40,008 bases of DNA from Kiritimatiellales bacterium (GCA_021734345.1 JAIPJC010000016.1:1-40008), one strand, 5' to 3'. Positions 1 through 8,961 are shown, counted from the stretch's first letter. Numbers and translations are program-made. The notes: generated by a model from the letters alone, not told the origin.

Positions 1-32
1 GCTCGCACTGCTTGAACCCAAAGAACCGTAAT

Positions 33-980
33 ATGAAATGCAATCCACTCCCCTTGCTTGTCCTGCTGCTGGCCATGGGCCCCGCCCATGCCCAGGAGTT
101 GCGAACCTTCTCCAATGCCGGAGGAAAATCCCTCGAAGACCGCATCGTTAAATACAACTATGCCGAGCGCATCGTCACGCTGGAGAAGAATGGCAAGATC
201 CCGCTCGACACCTTCGGCAAGGCGGATCAGGAATATATTCTGCGGTGGAACATGGCGGAAGGATTCATGTCCACCCTGCGCTTCAAGACCGAAGTCCAGC
301 AGAACAGCTGGGCACGGATGAAGGCCGAAGAAACCATCACCCCCTACTGGATGGATGCCGTCCAGCTGCCCGGAAAGGAAACCCCCACCCACAACGTGGT
401 CATGATTGACGACTACGAGGAATACAACGTCGTCTATCTGGATGCCGAAGGCTATGCCATCACCCTCCGCAACCAGAACGAATTCCCGATCGAAAACATC
501 GTGGTGGAAAGCAAGGTCTACTATGAACAGGAGTACTACACCATCCCGGACGACATGTTCTCCAGCATGAAGAAGGAATACGCCGACACGGTCGTCAGCA
601 ACAAGGTGCGCTTCATCTCCGAAACCATTCCTTCCATCATCCCTCGCGAGGAAGTCGTGCTCCACTCCGAATGCGCCATCGTGGTCGACCAGCAAGTCGA
701 CCGCAATGCCCTCGTCAGCACCACCGAGAATGAAAACGGGGACACCATGGACGGCGAGGACAGCACGGACGGCTCGGAAAGCACCGCCGAAGTCACCGCC
801 ACGGTCGATGGATTCGGCGAGTGGAACGACCATGGCCGCCGCCGCAAAGGCTCGGTCACCGGCATCTGGGTCCGCATCGGCATCAAGGGACCCAACGGCG
901 AAATGCTCTGGCGCGAAACCACCGACCCCGCGTCCCTTTCCAAGAAAGTCTCGTGGGAACCCGCTCCGCCCGCCAAATAG
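33..980 (+). CDS. Exported protein with N-terminal SHD1-like domain
   Basis: Predicted secreted protein of about 315 residues. From the ATG at 33 it opens with Met-Lys and a hydrophobic stretch ending in an AHA|QE-type signal-peptidase site. An in-frame TTG at 12 would add seven residues in front and is less likely; neither start has a clear Shine-Dalgarno (SD), and upstream sequence is cut off by the window edge. Mature residues of roughly 1-50 (from ELRTFSNAGGKSLEDRI through PLDTFGKADQEYI) match the SHD1-like pattern common in PVC bacteria, a small beta domain. The rest looks like beta-rich extracellular sequence with an acidic Asp/Glu/Thr-rich stretch near residue 235-255. It is followed by a CorC-like gene and then by a second exported protein of similar plan. 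Molecular function is unknown. Confidence 0.7.
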   Translation: MKCNPLPLLVLLLAMGPAHAQELRTFSNAGGKSLEDRIVKYNYAERIVTLEKNGKIPLDTFGKADQEYILRWNMAEGFMSTLRFKTEVQQNSWARMKAEETITPYWMDAVQLPGKETPTHNVVMIDDYEEYNVVYLDAEGYAITLRNQNEFPIENIVVESKVYYEQEYYTIPDDMFSSMKKEYADTVVSNKVRFISETIPSIIPREEVVLHSECAIVVDQQVDRNALVSTTENENGDTMDGEDSTDGSESTAEVTATVDGFGEWNDHGRRRKGSVTGIWVRIGIKGPNGEMLWRETTDPASLSKKVSWEPAPPAK

Positions 981-1137
981 CCCCTTGCATGCCGCCCCGT
1001 CTGCAATGATCCCCCGCTATTTCCAGTCCGGTTTGTCTGGCAAAACACCGGCCCTTTCGCTTAATTCCTTTCCTGTCGGCAAGGCGTCCATGAACCGGCC
1101 GGCAAATTCAACCGGCCATGAAACACAGAAAACATAA

Positions 1138-2394
1138 ATGAGCGCAATCCAACCGCAGTATTTTCTCTATAGTCTCGCAACGCTTTTTCTGGCCTGCATT
1201 TTCTCATCGGTCTTCACCTCCCTGCGCTATACCGGCGACGCGGGGCTGCCTCGGTTGATCGAACGTGAGGGCCGCCATACGAAGCTTCTTGAGTTCTGGC
1301 GGCGGCGCTGGCTTCTGCTTTGCAAGACCACGCGCCTGTTCCTGACGCTCTCTTCCATCGCAACCTTCATCCTGTTCTATCTGGCGCTGAAGGACTGTGC
1401 TCCCTGGTTCATGGTCACCGCGCTGTTCTTCCTATCGCTCGTCTACATGCTCGTCGCGCGCGTGGTCCCGCATGTGCTCTCGGAAAGCTATGCCGACCGC
1501 ATCTCGCTGGCGGCCCTGCCAATCGTAGGAACCCTCACCCTGCTGATGTACGTCTTTGTCTGGCCGCTCCAGTTCATCGAGGACCACCTGCTCCACCACG
1601 CCATGTCGGCCTCGGACGACGAAGACCGCCCCTCGCCGGAGGACGAAATCAAGAGCCTGATCGATGAGGCCGACGGGGAGGACCTGGAGGAAGAGGAACG
1701 GGAGATCATCCGCAGCGTCTTCGAGTTCGGCGACACGGTGGCGCGCGAAATCATGACCCCGCGCATCGACATCAGTGGGCTCAAGGACACGCTGACGGTC
1801 GACGAGTGCGTCGGCGTGGTGAAGGAATCGCGCCATTCGCGCTTCCCGGTCTACCACGAGAACATCGACGACGTCGTCGGCATGGTCCACGTGAAGGATC
1901 TACTCAGGCTCTGCGCCGGGGATGAGGGCGGAACCCCCATCAGCCGGCTGGTGAAGAAGATCGACTTTGTACCCGAAACCATGCCGATCAACGACCTGAT
2001 GCAGTTGATGAAGCAGACGCGGGCGCAATTGGTGCTGGTGGTCGACGAATACGGCGGCACCGAGGGGCTGGTTACGATGGAAGACATCATCGAGGAACTC
2101 GTCGGAGAGATCGAAGACGAATACGACCTCAAGGAGCGGGAGCTGCACCGGCGGCCAGATGGTTCCATCATGGTGAAGGCCCGCATGCCGATCTACGAGA
2201 TCAACGAAGAGCTTAACGCCAAGCTGCCGGAAAACGACGAGTACGATTCGCTTGGCGGCTACATCTTCTCCGTGCTCGGCCGCATCCCCGCCGTCGGCGA
2301 AACCCTGGAGGCGCCGGGCTACACGCTGCGCATCCATTCCGCCACCCGCCGCCAAATCCAGGTGGTCCACATGGTACCGAACGACGCTCCATAA
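1138..2394 (+). CDS. CorC/HlyC-family (CNNM-like) CBS-domain membrane protein
   Basis: 418-residue inner-membrane protein of the hemolysin C/CorC family, related to the CNNM transporters linked to Mg2+/Co2+ handling. The first 150 residues hold about four hydrophobic segments (DUF21-type domain). A strongly acidic linker follows, then the typical sequence EFGDTVAREIMTPRIDI near residue 195-212 and a pair of CBS domains to about residue 320, including the VVDEYGGTEGLVTMEDI motif. The C-terminal 80 residues form the CorC_HlyC domain. The order and length are normal for the family. No good SD precedes the ATG at 1138. The substrate cannot be read from sequence; 'hemolysin' in the family name should not be taken literally. 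It sits between two exported proteins of unknown function. Confidence 0.9.
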   Translation: MSAIQPQYFLYSLATLFLACIFSSVFTSLRYTGDAGLPRLIEREGRHTKLLEFWRRRWLLLCKTTRLFLTLSSIATFILFYLALKDCAPWFMVTALFFLSLVYMLVARVVPHVLSESYADRISLAALPIVGTLTLLMYVFVWPLQFIEDHLLHHAMSASDDEDRPSPEDEIKSLIDEADGEDLEEEEREIIRSVFEFGDTVAREIMTPRIDISGLKDTLTVDECVGVVKESRHSRFPVYHENIDDVVGMVHVKDLLRLCAGDEGGTPISRLVKKIDFVPETMPINDLMQLMKQTRAQLVLVVDEYGGTEGLVTMEDIIEELVGEIEDEYDLKERELHRRPDGSIMVKARMPIYEINEELNAKLPENDEYDSLGGYIFSVLGRIPAVGETLEAPGYTLRIHSATRRQIQVVHMVPNDAP

Positions 2395-2469
2395 TTTTCT
2401 CGAATGCAACACCCCCTTTCGTACATGATTCGGCATCGTCCATCTGACGACCAACAGGAGCAGACCATT

Positions 2470-3366
2470 ATGAATGGAAATGGAACACGTTTTCTCCTCT
2501 ATACCTTGGCGGCGTGCGCCTTGGCATTCCACGAACCGGTGCGGGCCGATGACCTGAAGGACTACTACGAGCGGCAAAAGGCGGAAGTCGCGCCGTCCTT
2601 CAAAGCACCGGAACTTGGAAGCGAAATCACCATCGTCCTGCTGGCAGGCCAGAAGCGCACCGGCATCCTGATGAAGCTGACCGGCGACGAGGTCGGGATC
2701 ATGGCCGAGGCCGGCTCGCTGACCTACAAGCGCAACGCCCTGCACGAATCCACCCGCGCGCAACTCTTTGCCGAAGACTATGCCAACGCCATAGCCATCG
2801 AACGCACACGGGTATACAAGGATGAACTGTATGCGCAACAGGTGCAGAAAGAGCAGGGCGGCATGCACGAAGGCAGTATTTCGGTCACCTCCAAAGTGGA
2901 TAAGAAATTCGACAAGGCCGAAGAAAACGATGAAAAGGAAAACAAGCAGACCGGCGACACCATTACCACCACAACCACGACCAAAACGACCACGGAAACG
3001 CAACAACTGGCTGTGACCATCGCGAACAACACCACCCATTCGGACACCTACACGTTGGCCTGGTACTTTTTCGCCGAACCCTTGGAAGGCGGGAACGCAA
3101 CCGTTCACGACAGCGACTCCAAAACCATCACCGTGGAGGCGCGCAAACGGGTCCGGCACGACATCGTCTCCAAGCCATGCTCGGTCGTCGAAACGACGGT
3201 GCAGCGGGAACTCCCGAGCGTCAACCACACCCCGGATCCCAAGATCACCAAATCCGGACAGCAAAACGCAGGCTACGTCGTGCTGCTCAAATATGGCGAC
3301 ACCATCCTCGATGCGAAAGCCAGCTCCAGCACCTACCTTTCCAAGGAATGGCTAGACAAGCTTTGA
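2470..3366 (+). CDS. Exported protein of unknown function
   Basis: Predicted 298-residue secreted protein. I chose the ATG at 2470, not the in-frame ATG at 2404, because GGAG lies 9 nt upstream and the protein then starts directly with a signal peptide (cleavage after VRA, before DDLKDYY). Residues 50-100 form a small beta domain (ITIVLLAGQKRTGILMKL) that recalls the SHD1-like module of the protein at 33-980. A charged Lys/Glu-rich stretch follows, then a threonine-rich low-complexity run near residues 160-175. A C-terminal beta domain completes it. No catalytic motif is visible. The two exported proteins around the CorC-like gene may share an ancestral plan, but that is inference. Confidence 0.7.
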   Translation: MNGNGTRFLLYTLAACALAFHEPVRADDLKDYYERQKAEVAPSFKAPELGSEITIVLLAGQKRTGILMKLTGDEVGIMAEAGSLTYKRNALHESTRAQLFAEDYANAIAIERTRVYKDELYAQQVQKEQGGMHEGSISVTSKVDKKFDKAEENDEKENKQTGDTITTTTTTKTTTETQQLAVTIANNTTHSDTYTLAWYFFAEPLEGGNATVHDSDSKTITVEARKRVRHDIVSKPCSVVETTVQRELPSVNHTPDPKITKSGQQNAGYVVLLKYGDTILDAKASSSTYLSKEWLDKL

Positions 3367-3480
3367 GCAAAAGGCGGACCACCCCGTCCGAAAACACTCG
3401 ACGAACCGCCCGGACTCTGGACAATACGCCCCGATTTCCAAGGTTTGGATTTCGGGATCTATTTTTCAGGAGAACGCGAT

Positions 3481-4254
3481 ATGGACAACATCCGCAGCAA
3501 GAAAGCCTTCATCTGCGACATGGACGGCGTCATCTACCATGGCAATAAGCTATTGCCCGGCGTGACCGAATTCGTCGACTGGCTCAAGCGTGAAAACAAG
3601 CGGTTCCTCTTCCTCACCAACAGTAGCGAGCGTGCCCCGCGCGAGTTGCAGGAAAAACTCAAGCGCCTCGGCCTCGACGTCGACAAGGAGCATTTCTACA
3701 CCAGCGCACTCGCCACCGCCGCATTCGTCGCCAAGCAGGCCCCCGGCTGCAGCGCATACGTCATTGGGGAAACCGGCCTGATCAACGCCCTCTACGACGC
3801 CGGCATCAGCATGAACGACGTCAATCCCGACTACGTCATCGTCGGCGAATCGCGCAACTACACCTACGAAAACATCCTACGCGCCGTGAAATTCATTCAG
3901 CACGGCGCCAAGCTCATCGGCACCAACCCCGACCAGACCGGCCCGACTGAGCAAGGCATCGTCCCCGCCACCGGCGCGCTCATCTCCCCGATCGAAAAGG
4001 CCACCGGCCAAACCGCCTACTTTGTCGGCAAACCCAACCCGCTCATGATGCGCACCGCCCTCAAGAAGCTCGGTTGCCAGCGCGAAGACACCGTCATCGT
4101 CGGCGACCGCATGGACACCGACATCATCGCCGGGGTCGAATCCGAAATCGCCACCGTGCTCGTCCTTAGTGGTTGCACAACCCGCGACGAAGTCCACTCC
4201 TTCGCCTACCGCCCCGACCACATCCTCAACGGAGTGGGAGACATCCCCGGATGA
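3481..4254 (+). CDS. HAD-IIA family phosphatase (NagD-like)
   Basis: 257-residue cytoplasmic hydrolase of the haloacid dehalogenase superfamily, subfamily IIA (NagD, AraL, p-nitrophenylphosphatase type). Motif I is DMDGV at about residue 14, with the nucleophile as the first Asp. Motif II is the FLTNSS segment. The Lys motif and motif IV lie near the C-terminus (KPNPLMM, then GDRMDTD). The C2-type cap lies between them. The start is the ATG at 3481, preceded by AGGAG with 8-nt spacing; the reading frame is open further upstream but has no better start. Its stop overlaps the mutY start (ATGA at 4251-4254), so the two are probably translationally coupled. The substrate is likely a small phosphometabolite such as a nucleotide or sugar phosphate. 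Confidence 0.88.
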   Translation: MDNIRSKKAFICDMDGVIYHGNKLLPGVTEFVDWLKRENKRFLFLTNSSERAPRELQEKLKRLGLDVDKEHFYTSALATAAFVAKQAPGCSAYVIGETGLINALYDAGISMNDVNPDYVIVGESRNYTYENILRAVKFIQHGAKLIGTNPDQTGPTEQGIVPATGALISPIEKATGQTAYFVGKPNPLMMRTALKKLGCQREDTVIVGDRMDTDIIAGVESEIATVLVLSGCTTRDEVHSFAYRPDHILNGVGDIPG

Positions 4255-5306
4255 AAACGATCAAGCGCGCCGTCGCCACCAAGTTGCTTCCCTGGTTTTC
4301 CGCCAACAAACGATCCATGCCGTGGCGCAGCAACCGCACGCCCTACCGCGTCTGGATCTCAGAGCTGATGCTCCAGCAAACGCGCGTCGACCAGGCCACC
4401 CCGTACTTCAACCGCTTCATCAAGCGCTTCCCCTCGCTCAAGTCTCTCGCGGCCGCCTCGCAGGAAGACGTGTTGAAAATGTGGGAAGGGCTCGGCTACT
4501 ACTCCCGCGCCCGCAACCTCCACAAGGCCGCCCAGATCATCGCCAACGAACACGGAGGACGATTCCCCGGCACCGCCGAGGAAATCCAGAACCTTCCGGG
4601 CATTGGCAGCTACACCGCCGCCGCCATCGGATCGCTCGCCTTCAACCTCGATCTCGCCGTGCTCGACGGCAACGTTATCCGCGTGCTCTCGCGCCTCTTC
4701 GCCTGCACCTCCTCCAAAAAGGAGCTCCAACAGATGGCCGACGACCTGCTCGTCAAAGGCGATGCCGGCAACTTCAACGAAGCGATGATGGAGCTCGGCG
4801 CGACCGTCTGCCTGCCAAAAAATCCGCAGTGCTGCGAATGCCCGATGTCCGGCGTCTGCAAAGGTTTAAAGTCGGGAAATCCAACCGACTATCCTGTTAA
4901 GGCCCCGAAGAAAAAGATCCCGCACATCGTCGTCGGCGCTGCCGTCGTCACGAATGGAAAAGGCGAAGTGCTCATTGCCCAGCGCCGCAACGAAGACATG
5001 CTCGGAGGCCTGTGGGAATTCCCCGGCGGCAAGCAGGAACCCGGCGAAACCATCGAACAATGCATCGTCCGCGAATTGAAGGAAGAACTCGGCATCAACA
5101 TTGTAACGGGCGACTTCCTCGTCACCGTCAAACATGCCTACAGCCACTTCACGATGGAACTGCACACCTACTTTGCCAAAATCAAGTCCGGCCGCCCGCG
5201 CCCGATCCACTGCCAAAACTTCCAATGGCTTGGGATTCCCAAACTCCGAACCGTGCCCTACTCCAAGGCCGACCTCAAAATCATCGAAGCCCTCGAGAAG
5301 CGTTGA
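4251..5306 (+). CDS. mutY: A/G-specific adenine glycosylase MutY
   Basis: 351-residue base-excision repair enzyme that removes adenine mispaired with 8-oxoguanine. The HhH-GPD fold is clear: Glu38 in SELMLQQT, the helix-hairpin-helix LPGIGSYTAAA, and the catalytic Asp139 in VLDGNVIRV. A [4Fe-4S] loop follows with Cys spacing C-X6-C-X2-C-X5-C near residues 185-203. The C-terminal third is a Nudix fold that recognises 8-oxoG. Unusually for MutY, its Nudix box looks intact (G-X5-E-X7-RELKEELGI). The start overlaps the HAD gene by ATGA, which excludes the upstream TTG. The 3' end overlaps the convergent antiporter gene by 26 bp. Confidence 0.95.
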   Translation: MKTIKRAVATKLLPWFSANKRSMPWRSNRTPYRVWISELMLQQTRVDQATPYFNRFIKRFPSLKSLAAASQEDVLKMWEGLGYYSRARNLHKAAQIIANEHGGRFPGTAEEIQNLPGIGSYTAAAIGSLAFNLDLAVLDGNVIRVLSRLFACTSSKKELQQMADDLLVKGDAGNFNEAMMELGATVCLPKNPQCCECPMSGVCKGLKSGNPTDYPVKAPKKKIPHIVVGAAVVTNGKGEVLIAQRRNEDMLGGLWEFPGGKQEPGETIEQCIVRELKEELGINIVTGDFLVTVKHAYSHFTMELHTYFAKIKSGRPRPIHCQNFQWLGIPKLRTVPYSKADLKIIEALEKR

Positions 5307-6543
5307 TGGAGGGGTCGCCGAGGTCGGCTTTTTTGAGGTAGGCACGCATCCCCAACGTGTTGCCGATGAGCGTGAAAAGGCTCATGGCCAACGCTGCGCA
5401 CAGGAACAGGTGGCGGTAGGCATAATCCTTTGGGATCATCAGAATCAACGCCACCGACAACGCCCCTTTCAAGCCGCCGAGGTTGAGCACATGCTGCCAC
5501 GGCATCGGAATCCGGATCCTCAGCAGGCGGAATGCCGCACTAAATCCATAGACCACCACGCTGCGGGAAACCAGCAACGCCGCAATTACCACGGGAAAAA
5601 CCAGCCAGGGGATTTCGCCGTAGTGGGAACCGATCTCCACCCCCAGCATGAAGAACAGTACGGCATTGGCCAAGTCGCCGAAGAATTCCCAAAGATCCTG
5701 GTAGAATGCCATTTCGGACTGGGTGGGCATCTCGTTGATCCGGTACCGGCGCAAGGCCATCCGGAAGACGATCGTGGTCGCCATGACCGCGATCACTCCC
5801 GAAATCTGAAGCCAAGCCTGCGCCATGCAAAATGTCAGATAGACAATCAGCAATGGCAGCAACGACCCGACGAAATGGTCCTTCAAGGCCTGCCACCGGC
5901 GCATCAACCAGGCAACGAACCACCCTGTGGCAGCCCCCAGCAAAACCGCGGCGGCGATGGAAACCATGAAGGATAGGATCCCCTCTTCAAAAATAAGCGC
6001 CTTCCCCTTCAGTACCTTTCCACCCAGTAGCGTGAAGAGGATTATGGTGGTGCCGTCGTTCAACAGCGATTCGCTTTCAATCAGGGTTCGCAACTTTCCA
6101 GGGATGGGGAACTGCTGGAAGACGGCCCCCACCGCCACCGGATCGGTGGCCGACATGATGGCGGTGAAAAAGAGGATGTCAATCCATGGCAGATCCGTGG
6201 CCCAGTGCAACGGAACCGCCATAACCAGCATGCTGGCCAGAATACCGAGCGAGGCCAGCAGGGATGCCGGAACCGCCTCCGCCCGCGCCATGCCGAAATC
6301 AAGGGAACGCGACGCATCAAAAATCAGGACCGGCAGGAAAATGTACAGGATCACGTCGGGTTCGAGTTGCATCGCCGGGAGGATGGGCAAGAGCGTGTGC
6401 TGCAACAATCCGTAGCCAACTCCAAACAGGACAACCCAGCAAATATAGGGAAGCCTCGACGATTTGAAATGGTGCTCGATGGCGCATAGCCCGATCAAGA
6501 ACAGGCAGACAAAAACCAATCCATTCACCAGTCCCGATTCCAT
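5281..6543 (-). CDS. CPA1-family Na+/H+ antiporter (NhaP-like)
   Basis: About 420-residue integral membrane protein with roughly 12 hydrophobic segments, assigned to the monovalent cation:proton antiporter-1 family. Supporting motifs are FLPVLIFDASRSLD in the N-terminal half, ATDPVAV with the membrane Asp, SLLNDGT with the Asn-Asp pair typical of CPA1, and GGLKGALSVAL near the C-terminus. It probably exchanges Na+ (or K+) for H+ across the inner membrane. The frame is open for another 440 nt upstream, but that stretch lacks family features; the start MESGLVNG at 6543 has a loose GGGG-type SD and begins right at the first membrane helix. A start at 6579 or so (MECPLL) is possible. Its end overlaps mutY convergently. 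Confidence 0.88.
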   Translation of the reverse strand: MESGLVNGLVFVCLFLIGLCAIEHHFKSSRLPYICWVVLFGVGYGLLQHTLLPILPAMQLEPDVILYIFLPVLIFDASRSLDFGMARAEAVPASLLASLGILASMLVMAVPLHWATDLPWIDILFFTAIMSATDPVAVGAVFQQFPIPGKLRTLIESESLLNDGTTIILFTLLGGKVLKGKALIFEEGILSFMVSIAAAVLLGAATGWFVAWLMRRWQALKDHFVGSLLPLLIVYLTFCMAQAWLQISGVIAVMATTIVFRMALRRYRINEMPTQSEMAFYQDLWEFFGDLANAVLFFMLGVEIGSHYGEIPWLVFPVVIAALLVSRSVVVYGFSAAFRLLRIRIPMPWQHVLNLGGLKGALSVALILMIPKDYAYRHLFLCAALAMSLFTLIGNTLGMRAYLKKADLGDPSINASRGLR

Positions 6544-6700
6544 AGTTCCGGCCCCTTTCCCAAGGAGAGGGCATTCCATCCTTGGCATATTCGATGCGCC
6601 GCCGATGGTGGCAAAAATCCATCGCCGGGCGCAACGACAATATCGCGTGGCAACGAAACGGTCCGATATTCGTACAAGCTCAACAAAAAGGAGGTGATGT

Positions 6701-7156
6701 TTGTCTTTATTAAACACCCGTATATTGGGATTATCCCGTCCTGTCATGAAAAACAAATCCACACGCAAAAAAGGCATGACGCTGATCGAGGTTCTCATCG
6801 CGCTGGTCATTCTCAGCATTGGCGTTTCGTCGATGATGGTGGCGATGTCGCGCTGCCTTTCGGTGGTACGCACGGCGCGCAACCGGGAGGTGGCGCGCAG
6901 CCTGTTGCGCCGGGTGGACATTGAATATCCGATCGAACGGAAGAAGATGGAAGAGACCTCGGAGTCCGGCGACTTCGAGGACACCGAAGGCTATACCTGG
7001 ACGCGCGACATCCTGATGGTCGACGAAGAGGAGCGGCCGGGGTTGTTTTTGGTGACGACCCGCGTCCAGTGGTCGGAGCGCGGCCGCGATTCCTTCGAGG
7101 AAATCACCACCTACAAATATGCGCCCGAAGCCGAAAGCGTAACGAGCAAGTTGTGA
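6701..7156 (+). CDS. gspI: Type II secretion pseudopilin, GspI-like
   Basis: Pseudopilin with a textbook prepilin-peptidase site: a basic leader ending KKG, cut before MTLIEVLIALVIL, with Glu at +5 and a long hydrophobic helix. The small size and first place in an I-J-K-L-M series fit GspI, a minor pseudopilin at the tip of the T2SS pseudopilus. Start choice is open. A perfect SD (AAGGAGGTG at 6689-6696) sits 6 nt before TTG 6701, giving a 25-residue leader. The ATG at 6746 would give a normal 10-residue leader but has no SD. The next gene overlaps by GTGA at 7153-7156. The assignment to I rather than another minor pseudopilin rests mainly on gene order. Confidence 0.75.
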   Translation: MSLLNTRILGLSRPVMKNKSTRKKGMTLIEVLIALVILSIGVSSMMVAMSRCLSVVRTARNREVARSLLRRVDIEYPIERKKMEETSESGDFEDTEGYTWTRDILMVDEEERPGLFLVTTRVQWSERGRDSFEEITTYKYAPEAESVTSKL

Positions 7157-7935
7157 AAGCTGACACCGAAAATCTGAAACCCAGACCCAGCTCCGGCTTC
7201 ACGCTGCTGGAACTGATGGTGGCGATGGTGATCCTGACGATTGCCATGTCGATCGCGTTCCAGGCGTTCAGTGGGACCATCCACGCTTGGAAACGCGGGA
7301 CGGAGGTGGTGGACGGCATCAAGCATGGCGACTTTGCCATGAACCAGCTGGCCTCGGCGCTGGACTCGACGCTCTATTTCTTCAACCCGCGCAAGACCTA
7401 TGCCTTCACGATTGAACGGGGCAACGCCGGCAGCCTACCCGCGGATACGATCAGCTTTGTCACCGCCAGCAGCGCGTTCATGCCGGATGGATCGCCTTTC
7501 GCCAAAGGCCCGCACCGCCTGAAACTGTTCATCGACGACGAAGACGGCAGCCCCGCCCTGTTTGCCTCCGCCCTGCCCGCCATTGCCGAGGACGAGGACG
7601 AGGAGTCGGAATACGTCGAAGAACCCATGCTGGTTTCCCGCGCCGTCCAGGGGTTGGAAATCCTGATCTACGACGAGGAAACCGAAGACTGGACGGAGGA
7701 CTGGGAAAAGGAAAACGACGTGCCCGAGCGCATCTTGATCAAGATCTATGTGGCCTCGGAGGACGAAGACGAAGAGCCGATCGTATTCACCCGCGTGCTG
7801 GAAATCCCGGTTGCAAAATCGGTGGAAGCAAAACTCACGGGTCCATCAAAAGGCGCACAGACTGGCGGCGGAACAACACCCAGCGCAGGCGGCCCCACCA
7901 TCAACGTTGGCGGCGGAAACCTTCCCCAACAATAA
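7153..7935 (+). CDS. gspJ: Type II secretion pseudopilin, GspJ-like
   Basis: 260-residue prepilin-like protein starting at a GTG that overlaps the stop of the preceding gene by four bases. The cleavage site is SSG before FTLLELMVAMVILTIAM, with Glu at +5. The globular part is longer than major pseudopilins and strongly acidic around residues 140-160 and 175-215 (EDEDEESEYVEE, EDWTEDWEKE). The tail is Gly/Thr/Pro rich and probably disordered. In T2SS, GspJ forms a minor-pseudopilin tip complex with GspI and GspK. The order and coupling support that role here. Sequence alone cannot separate GspJ from other pseudopilins with certainty. Confidence 0.78.
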   Translation: MKADTENLKPRPSSGFTLLELMVAMVILTIAMSIAFQAFSGTIHAWKRGTEVVDGIKHGDFAMNQLASALDSTLYFFNPRKTYAFTIERGNAGSLPADTISFVTASSAFMPDGSPFAKGPHRLKLFIDDEDGSPALFASALPAIAEDEDEESEYVEEPMLVSRAVQGLEILIYDEETEDWTEDWEKENDVPERILIKIYVASEDEDEEPIVFTRVLEIPVAKSVEAKLTGPSKGAQTGGGTTPSAGGPTINVGGGNLPQQ

Positions 7936-7941
7936 CCCATC

Positions 7942-8961
7942 ATGAAACGGCACGCGAAAAACAGAATGAAAGCCAAGGAAGGCGCCGCCCTGCTGGTAGC
8001 GCTGTGGGTGCTGATCATCCTCTCGTTGATCGTGGGTTCGTTTGCCTTCGAGGTTCAGCTGGAGTCGATGCTCGTCTCCTACAAGCGCAAGAAGTTCCGC
8101 GCCGAAATGATGGCGCTGTCCGGCATCGAATACGCCCGCGCCATCCTCGACAAGCAAGCCCAGGCCAAGGAGCTCGAAATCGAGGACATGGAGGAGGATG
8201 AAAACGGCTTCATGCAGGCCGCGCTCTACATCAAGCGCGGACTCTCCACCAGCTCGACCATCGAACTGGGCGACGGATCGTTCACGGTCACGCTGGAATC
8301 GGCCGAGGCCGGCCGCAACGTGAATCTGCTCACGCGCGACGAATGGATCAACATCCTTGAGATGGCCAACGTACCCTCGACTGAATGGGATACCATGATC
8401 GACTGTCTGGAGGATTGGATCGACGAAGGCGACCTGCACGGACTGAACGGCGCCGAATCGGACGACCCGTTCTACAAGGAGCGCGGCTACCCGGTAAAGA
8501 ACGGCCCGCTCGACAGCGTCGAGGAGCTACTGCTGATCAAGGGCTGGGGGCCGGACATTCTCTACGGCAAGGATGCCGACGAAGACAGCGATGCGATCTT
8601 CGGCATTGCCAACCTGCTGACCGTCTGGGGCGATGGCAAGGTCAATCTCAACACCGCCAGCACCGATGTCCTGCTCAGCTACTCCGAATATGAAGATTGG
8701 GAGCTCGAAAGCGTACTCGAGGCACGCAATGGACTCGATGGCGAAGCCGGCACTCTCGATGACGGAATCAAGAATCTGGCCGATGTCGGGGCGGATCCCA
8801 ATAAATTTAAATTGCAAAGTGATTTTGTGAAGGTAACTTCTACGGGTGAGATGTTTGGCAACCAATACCAGATTGAATGCATCTTCCTGCTCAAGGAAAA
8901 GGATTCGGTGATCGTGTACTGGAAAGAGGGCCCACCCAAGAAAGATGCGAATGCGCGATAG
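7942..8961 (+). CDS. gspK: Type II secretion minor pseudopilin GspK
   Basis: 339-residue GspK-type protein. After a basic leader ending KAKEG comes AALLVALWVLIILSL, the GspK pattern that lacks the +5 glutamate found in other pseudopilins. The large periplasmic domain includes the segment with NVNLLTRDEW and a later NLNTASTDVLL, the helix-hairpin-helix-like 'N-(I/L)-N-T-A' motif seen in GspK. GspK caps the pseudopilus tip with I and J. It starts 6 nt after gspJ and its 3' end overlaps gspL by 17 bp, so the cluster reads as one transcription unit. Confidence 0.88.
   Translation: MKRHAKNRMKAKEGAALLVALWVLIILSLIVGSFAFEVQLESMLVSYKRKKFRAEMMALSGIEYARAILDKQAQAKELEIEDMEEDENGFMQAALYIKRGLSTSSTIELGDGSFTVTLESAEAGRNVNLLTRDEWINILEMANVPSTEWDTMIDCLEDWIDEGDLHGLNGAESDDPFYKERGYPVKNGPLDSVEELLLIKGWGPDILYGKDADEDSDAIFGIANLLTVWGDGKVNLNTASTDVLLSYSEYEDWELESVLEARNGLDGEAGTLDDGIKNLADVGADPNKFKLQSDFVKVTSTGEMFGNQYQIECIFLLKEKDSVIVYWKEGPPKKDANAR

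Noticed and set aside
1098-1124. CCGGCC direct repeats before the CorC-like gene as a regulatory site
   Set aside because: Two short GC-rich palindromes are expected by chance in this composition, with no other support.
1900-3264. Minus-strand open frame of 454 codons
   Set aside because: It runs antisense through the CorC-like gene and the exported protein, and its product has no family features; typical of a high-GC shadow frame.
5134-5976. Plus-strand frame of 280 codons through the mutY end and antiporter
   Set aside because: Both real genes explain this DNA; the product is His/Gln/Arg-rich shadow sequence.
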